This document shows, one piece after another, positions 61,106 to 64,000 of a stretch of 64,000 nt of DNA (positions within the stretch are counted from its first letter, which is position 1; each line of letters begins with the position of its first letter). A program made the position numbers and the translations under genes. This DNA is from CAYSQW01 sp964433135 (lineage in GTDB: Bacteria > Acidobacteriota > Aminicenantia > Aminicenantales > Aminicenantaceae). Under the pieces are notes generated by a model. The model was given only the letters and a program-made list of their open reading frames with translations, ran no database searches and was not told the DNA's origin. The DNA lies in assembly GCA_964433135.1 (NCBI GenBank), contig CAYSQW010000001.1, positions 62,001-126,000 of the forward strand. The letters run 5' to 3'.

Positions 61106-62308
61106 ATGAAAAGGGAAACCATACTCAAACAACTCAGCTTGCAAACCAAATCAAAAATCATTCTTTTCGTAATGGACGGACTGGGGGATCTCCCCATTGA
61201 TGGAAAAACCGTGATGGAAGCCGCCCACACACCCCATCTCGACCGCATCGCCTCCGCCGGAGTCTGCGGACTGACGGATCCCGTCTTCATGGGAATAACC
61301 CCGGGAAGCGGTCCCGCTCATCTGGCTCTCTTCGGCTACGATCCAACGGAATATATTCTAGGCCGCGGAATCCTGGAGGCGTTGGGAGTGGGAGTGGAAG
61401 TCGGTCGGAACGACCTGGTGGCCCGAGGCAATTTCGCCACACTTCGCGACGGGCTCATCGTCGACCGAAGGGCCGGCCGCATCCCGACCGAGGAAAACGA
61501 AGAGTTGTGCCGCCGGCTCAACGCCTCGCTCGAGCCCATTGAAAACACGCAGATCCGGCTGTTCCCCGGGAAGGAACACCGCTTTGTTATCAAGCTTCAC
61601 GGAGAAGGCTTATCCGACGATCTGTCCGATGCAGATCCCCAGAAAGAAAACCTTCCCCTCGCTCACACCCGGCCGCTCACTTCCGAAGCGGAACGCGCAG
61701 CCCGCGCAGCCAACGGTTTTATCGACCAGGCCACGGAGATCCTTTCGGATTCCCCGAGAGCCAATACGGTCCTGCTCCGCGGATTCGCCACCTATCCTTC
61801 GATTCCAACTCTGGGTGAAATGGTCAAACTCCATCCCGCCGCCGTTGCGCAGTACCCCATGTACAAGGGACTCGCACAGCTGGTCGGCATGGACGTGCTT
61901 CAGGTTGGATCCGAATATGAAGATCTTGTCCGCACCGTCGAACAACATTACGATCAATATGATTTTTTCTATATTCATTTCAAGAAGACCGACTCCTATG
62001 GAGAAGACGGAAATTTCGAGGCGAAAAAAAAGGCTCTTGAAGCCGCCGACCGGCTGATTCCCCGACTTTTGGACCTGAATCCCGATGTTCTCGTCGTCAC
62101 CTCCGATCATTCCACGCCGAGCCTTCTGAAAGGTCACTCGTGGCATCCGAATCCCTTCGCCATCCGGTCGCGCACCGCGCAACCGGATATGGTACGGATT
62201 TTCACGGAGACCGCCTGCTCACAGGGATACCTCGGTCGATTCCCGGCCACTCAAGCCTTGACCCTCATGCTGGCCCATGCATTGAAATTGAATAAGTTCG
62301 GAGCATGA
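61106..62308 (+). CDS. apgM: 2,3-bisphosphoglycerate-independent phosphoglycerate mutase, archaeal type
   Basis: A 400-aa alkaline phosphatase-superfamily enzyme for 3-PG/2-PG interconversion in glycolysis. FVMDGLGDLP holds the first metal ligand (near 23-32), TPGSGPAHLALFGYDP the substrate region, and VVTSDHSTPSLLKGHSWHPNPF the C-terminal metal site. Length and motifs match archaeal ApgM, not the 510-aa GpmI. Start M1 fits the promoter; no downstream Met keeps the metal site. Confidence 0.93.
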   Translation: MKRETILKQLSLQTKSKIILFVMDGLGDLPIDGKTVMEAAHTPHLDRIASAGVCGLTDPVFMGITPGSGPAHLALFGYDPTEYILGRGILEALGVGVEVGRNDLVARGNFATLRDGLIVDRRAGRIPTEENEELCRRLNASLEPIENTQIRLFPGKEHRFVIKLHGEGLSDDLSDADPQKENLPLAHTRPLTSEAERAARAANGFIDQATEILSDSPRANTVLLRGFATYPSIPTLGEMVKLHPAAVAQYPMYKGLAQLVGMDVLQVGSEYEDLVRTVEQHYDQYDFFYIHFKKTDSYGEDGNFEAKKKALEAADRLIPRLLDLNPDVLVVTSDHSTPSLLKGHSWHPNPFAIRSRTAQPDMVRIFTETACSQGYLGRFPATQALTLMLAHALKLNKFGA

Positions 62309-62319
62309 ACACAAGTCCA

Positions 62320-62348
62320 TTGACGGCGTTTTATAAATTTTATAGACT
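62320..62348 (+). promoter_or_regulatory. amidase promoter, leaderless geometry
   Basis: TTGACG (62320-62325), 17-base spacer, TAGACT (62343-62348), then 9 bases to the ATG at 62358, the same spacing as apgM and glgA. Confidence 0.5.
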
Positions 62349-62357
62349 TAATAGAGT

Positions 62358-63551
62358 ATGCTGAACAAAAAAAAATACCGATCAGGGATGCGAATCCTCG
62401 TGCTGGCGGCTTGCTTCGGTCTATTGGGGCCTCATGCCGCGGCTCAGTCGGATTCCCGGGTTGAGATCCATAACCTGCGTTATCACACGCACCCTTCATT
62501 CACCAGGATCGTCGTCGATATCGGCCGGCTGCGGGAATATACGTTCAACCGCCTCTCCGGCCCCGACCGCCTTTACGTCGACATCCTCCAGGCCAGGCTC
62601 AATCCCATTCTGCACGGGAAAAGCATTCCCATCCAGAATCAATATCTCCAACGGATCCGAATCGCACAGAAAAATCCGTCCACGGTTCGGATCGCGGCCG
62701 ATCTGGAAACCGAACGCATCGATCACTACAACATTTTTCATCTTCCGGATCCCTTTCGAGTCGTCATCGATATTTACCCCAAAACCGCACTTCCGAAAGG
62801 AAGGAACGTATCGACCCCTCAACCGGCGAAACCGACGGCTTCGGGATACAGCATCGCCAGGCAATTGGGCTTGGGTGTCAGAAGGGTTGTGATAGATCCC
62901 GGACACGGAGGCAAGGATCCCGGCTGCATCGGGAAAAAGGGGACTCTCGAAAAAACCATCGTTCTCGACGTCAGCCTGCGCCTCAGGAAACTTTTGAGCT
63001 CGGTCGAAGGCCTCAACGTGATCCTCACAAGGGAAACCGATATCTTCATTCCGGTGGTTAACCGAACGGTCATCGCCAATCAAAAACAAGCGGATCTGTT
63101 CATATCCATTCATGCCAATTCCAATCCGAGAAAAAAACACTCCGGCATTCAGTCCTTCTTTCTCAATTTCAGCAACGATCCCTCGATCAATGCCATCGCC
63201 GCCCGGGAAAACGCCACTTCGACCAAATCCATCAGCGAGATGAAAGACATTATCCAGAGAATCGCCCGCAACAGCAAGATCATCGAATCCATGGAGTTGG
63301 CACAAAAAATCCAATTCACGCTTGCCGGTTCATTGAAAAAAAAATATTCCAATGTGGAAGACCTGGGAGCCAAGGGCGGCCCTTTTTGGGTGCTCATCGG
63401 AGGCGAGATGCCATCGGTGCTCGTCGAGATCTCTCACCTCAGCAATCAAGAGGAAGAAAACCGATTGTTGACGCCCGCTTATCGACAGCACATCGCCGAA
63501 GGAATTTTTCAAGGCATCATCGAATATATGCACTCTCTAGGAAAAGGATAG
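62358..63551 (+). CDS. amiC: N-acetylmuramoyl-L-alanine amidase, AmiC type
   Basis: A 397-aa periplasmic cell-wall amidase. A signal peptide (about 1-32, MRILVLAACFGLLG then AAAQ) is followed by an AMIN domain (35-135) that targets peptidoglycan or the septum, a Pro/Ala/Thr-rich linker and an Amidase_3 domain with zinc ligands in VVIDPGHGGKDPG, KTIVLD and SIHAN and the catalytic Glu in VLVEISHLSN. It splits daughter cells. It follows apgM by 49 bases but has its own promoter. It ends in TAG. Confidence 0.92.
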   Translation: MLNKKKYRSGMRILVLAACFGLLGPHAAAQSDSRVEIHNLRYHTHPSFTRIVVDIGRLREYTFNRLSGPDRLYVDILQARLNPILHGKSIPIQNQYLQRIRIAQKNPSTVRIAADLETERIDHYNIFHLPDPFRVVIDIYPKTALPKGRNVSTPQPAKPTASGYSIARQLGLGVRRVVIDPGHGGKDPGCIGKKGTLEKTIVLDVSLRLRKLLSSVEGLNVILTRETDIFIPVVNRTVIANQKQADLFISIHANSNPRKKHSGIQSFFLNFSNDPSINAIAARENATSTKSISEMKDIIQRIARNSKIIESMELAQKIQFTLAGSLKKKYSNVEDLGAKGGPFWVLIGGEMPSVLVEISHLSNQEEENRLLTPAYRQHIAEGIFQGIIEYMHSLGKG

Positions 63552-63558
63552 GACTACC

Positions 63559-64000
63559 ATGAAAAGAAGAGACTTTTTACGCGATGTGGCCGTCGGCGGC
63601 CTTCTTCTCAACGTAAGGCCCGGGCTTTGGGCGCGGAACAGCGCCGCTCTACCCGATATGGCCGTCATCAAGGGAGAACAGCCCGCCCTTCTGGCCAAGG
63701 AAGTCGTTACGGCCTTGGGCGGAATGAATCGGTTTGTCGGCAGGGGAGACGTGGTTTTAGTCAAACCGAATATCGGATGGGACCGAACCCCAGAACAGGC
63801 GGCCTGCACGAATCCCGAAGTCGTGAAAGCCCTTGTCGAACTGTGTTTCGACGCCGGCGCCAAACAGGTCCAAGTCATGGACAATCCCTGCAACCCCGCA
63901 AAGCGCACCTATGTCCGTTCCGGGATCGCCGCTGCCGCCAAGTCAGCCGGGGCCAAGGTGCCGTTTCCCAATGACCATCGGCTCAAAAAAGTCGCCCTGG
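63559..64000 (+). CDS. DUF362-domain protein with Tat signal (5' part only)
   Basis: The frame opens at ATG 63559, seven bases after the amidase stop with AGGA upstream, and stays open to the right edge (147 codons seen). The N-terminus KRRDFLRDVAVGGLLL is a twin-arginine signal, so the product is exported folded. The rest (VVLVKPNIGWDRTPEQAACTNPEVV, VMDNPCNPAKRTYVRSGI) matches DUF362 proteins, some of which carry 4Fe-4S clusters. Complete members are about 300 aa or more. Function unknown. Confidence 0.8.
   Translation, partial: MKRRDFLRDVAVGGLLLNVRPGLWARNSAALPDMAVIKGEQPALLAKEVVTALGGMNRFVGRGDVVLVKPNIGWDRTPEQAACTNPEVVKALVELCFDAGAKQVQVMDNPCNPAKRTYVRSGIAAAAKSAGAKVPFPNDHRLKKVAL

Noticed and set aside
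1..64000. CRISPR arrays, insertion sequences, prophage, toxin-antitoxin or defence genes
   Set aside because: No direct-repeat array, transposase, integrase or typical defence motif was recognised; the content is housekeeping and envelope genes.

Overview
ORGANISM. The window comes from a Gram-negative bacterium: it encodes LPS export (LptD), lipid A acylation (LpxD), heptose kinase, a GT9 heptosyltransferase-like enzyme and an O-antigen ligase. Base composition looks like mid-50s % GC by eye. Several traits are seen together: an archaeal-type phosphoglycerate mutase, a cyclic 2,3-diphosphoglycerate synthetase-like GTPase next to carbamate kinase, a split atp cluster and glgA-trxA-trxB. They suggest a deep-branching lineage such as candidate phylum Aminicenantes (Acidobacteriota-related). 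That assignment is inference from gene content only. No insertion sequence, prophage or CRISPR array was seen.

LAYOUT. 1-7.9 kb: envelope polysaccharide genes. These are a glycosidase-like protein, an LPS-type kinase and a GT4 on the minus strand, then a Trm112-like protein, a GT9, WaaL, a PHP phosphoesterase and heptose-7-P kinase on the plus strand. 8-9.5 kb: purF. 9.5-16.3 kb (minus): lptD, rfbA, rfbC, rfbB and two tandem SDR sugar-nucleotide enzymes. 16.5-20.3 kb (plus): atpZ/atpI-like genes, atpB and atpE without the rest of the ATP synthase, then a YihY-type membrane protein and lpxD. 20.4-23.1 kb (minus): glgA-trxA-trxB. 23.3-38.9 kb (minus): a very long co-directional block, tRNA-Val, thrS, infC, rpmI, rplT, pheS, pheT, zapB-like, zapA, a structured RNA (probably 6S), rny, ymdB-like, xseA, xseB, ispA, dxs, tlyA, nadK. 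39-39.5 kb: yfcE-type phosphodiesterase. 39.7-46.1 kb (plus): cDPG synthetase-like GTPase, carbamate kinase, an atypical carbamoyltransferase, a large unknown protein and an ornithine cyclodeaminase homologue. 46.3 kb: a 57-aa membrane peptide behind a good sigma-54 promoter match. 46.6-61 kb (minus): a SelB fragment without its GTPase domain, rnr, an unknown protein, coaX, birA, valS, a degenerate receiver protein, dnaE and guaA. 61.1-64 kb (plus): apgM, an AmiC-type amidase and the start of a DUF362 protein.

HIGHLIGHTS. (i) At seven genes the predicted promoter sits so close to the start codon that the mRNA should be leaderless or have a 0-3 nt leader. (ii) The ATP synthase c subunit carries the complete sodium-binding signature (Gln, Glu-Thr, Tyr at the Ilyobacter spacing). 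(iii) pheT is cut by an in-frame TAG inside its C-terminal FDX-ACB domain while the rest of the domain stays open and conserved; TAG is an ordinary stop elsewhere in this window. (iv) infC starts with ATT. (v) The carbamate kinase cluster pairs a carbamoyltransferase with unusual substrate-site residues with a GTPase family of unsettled role in bacteria.

All starts were chosen from SD sequences, overlaps and family N-termini. Family names rest on motif recognition; no database search was run.
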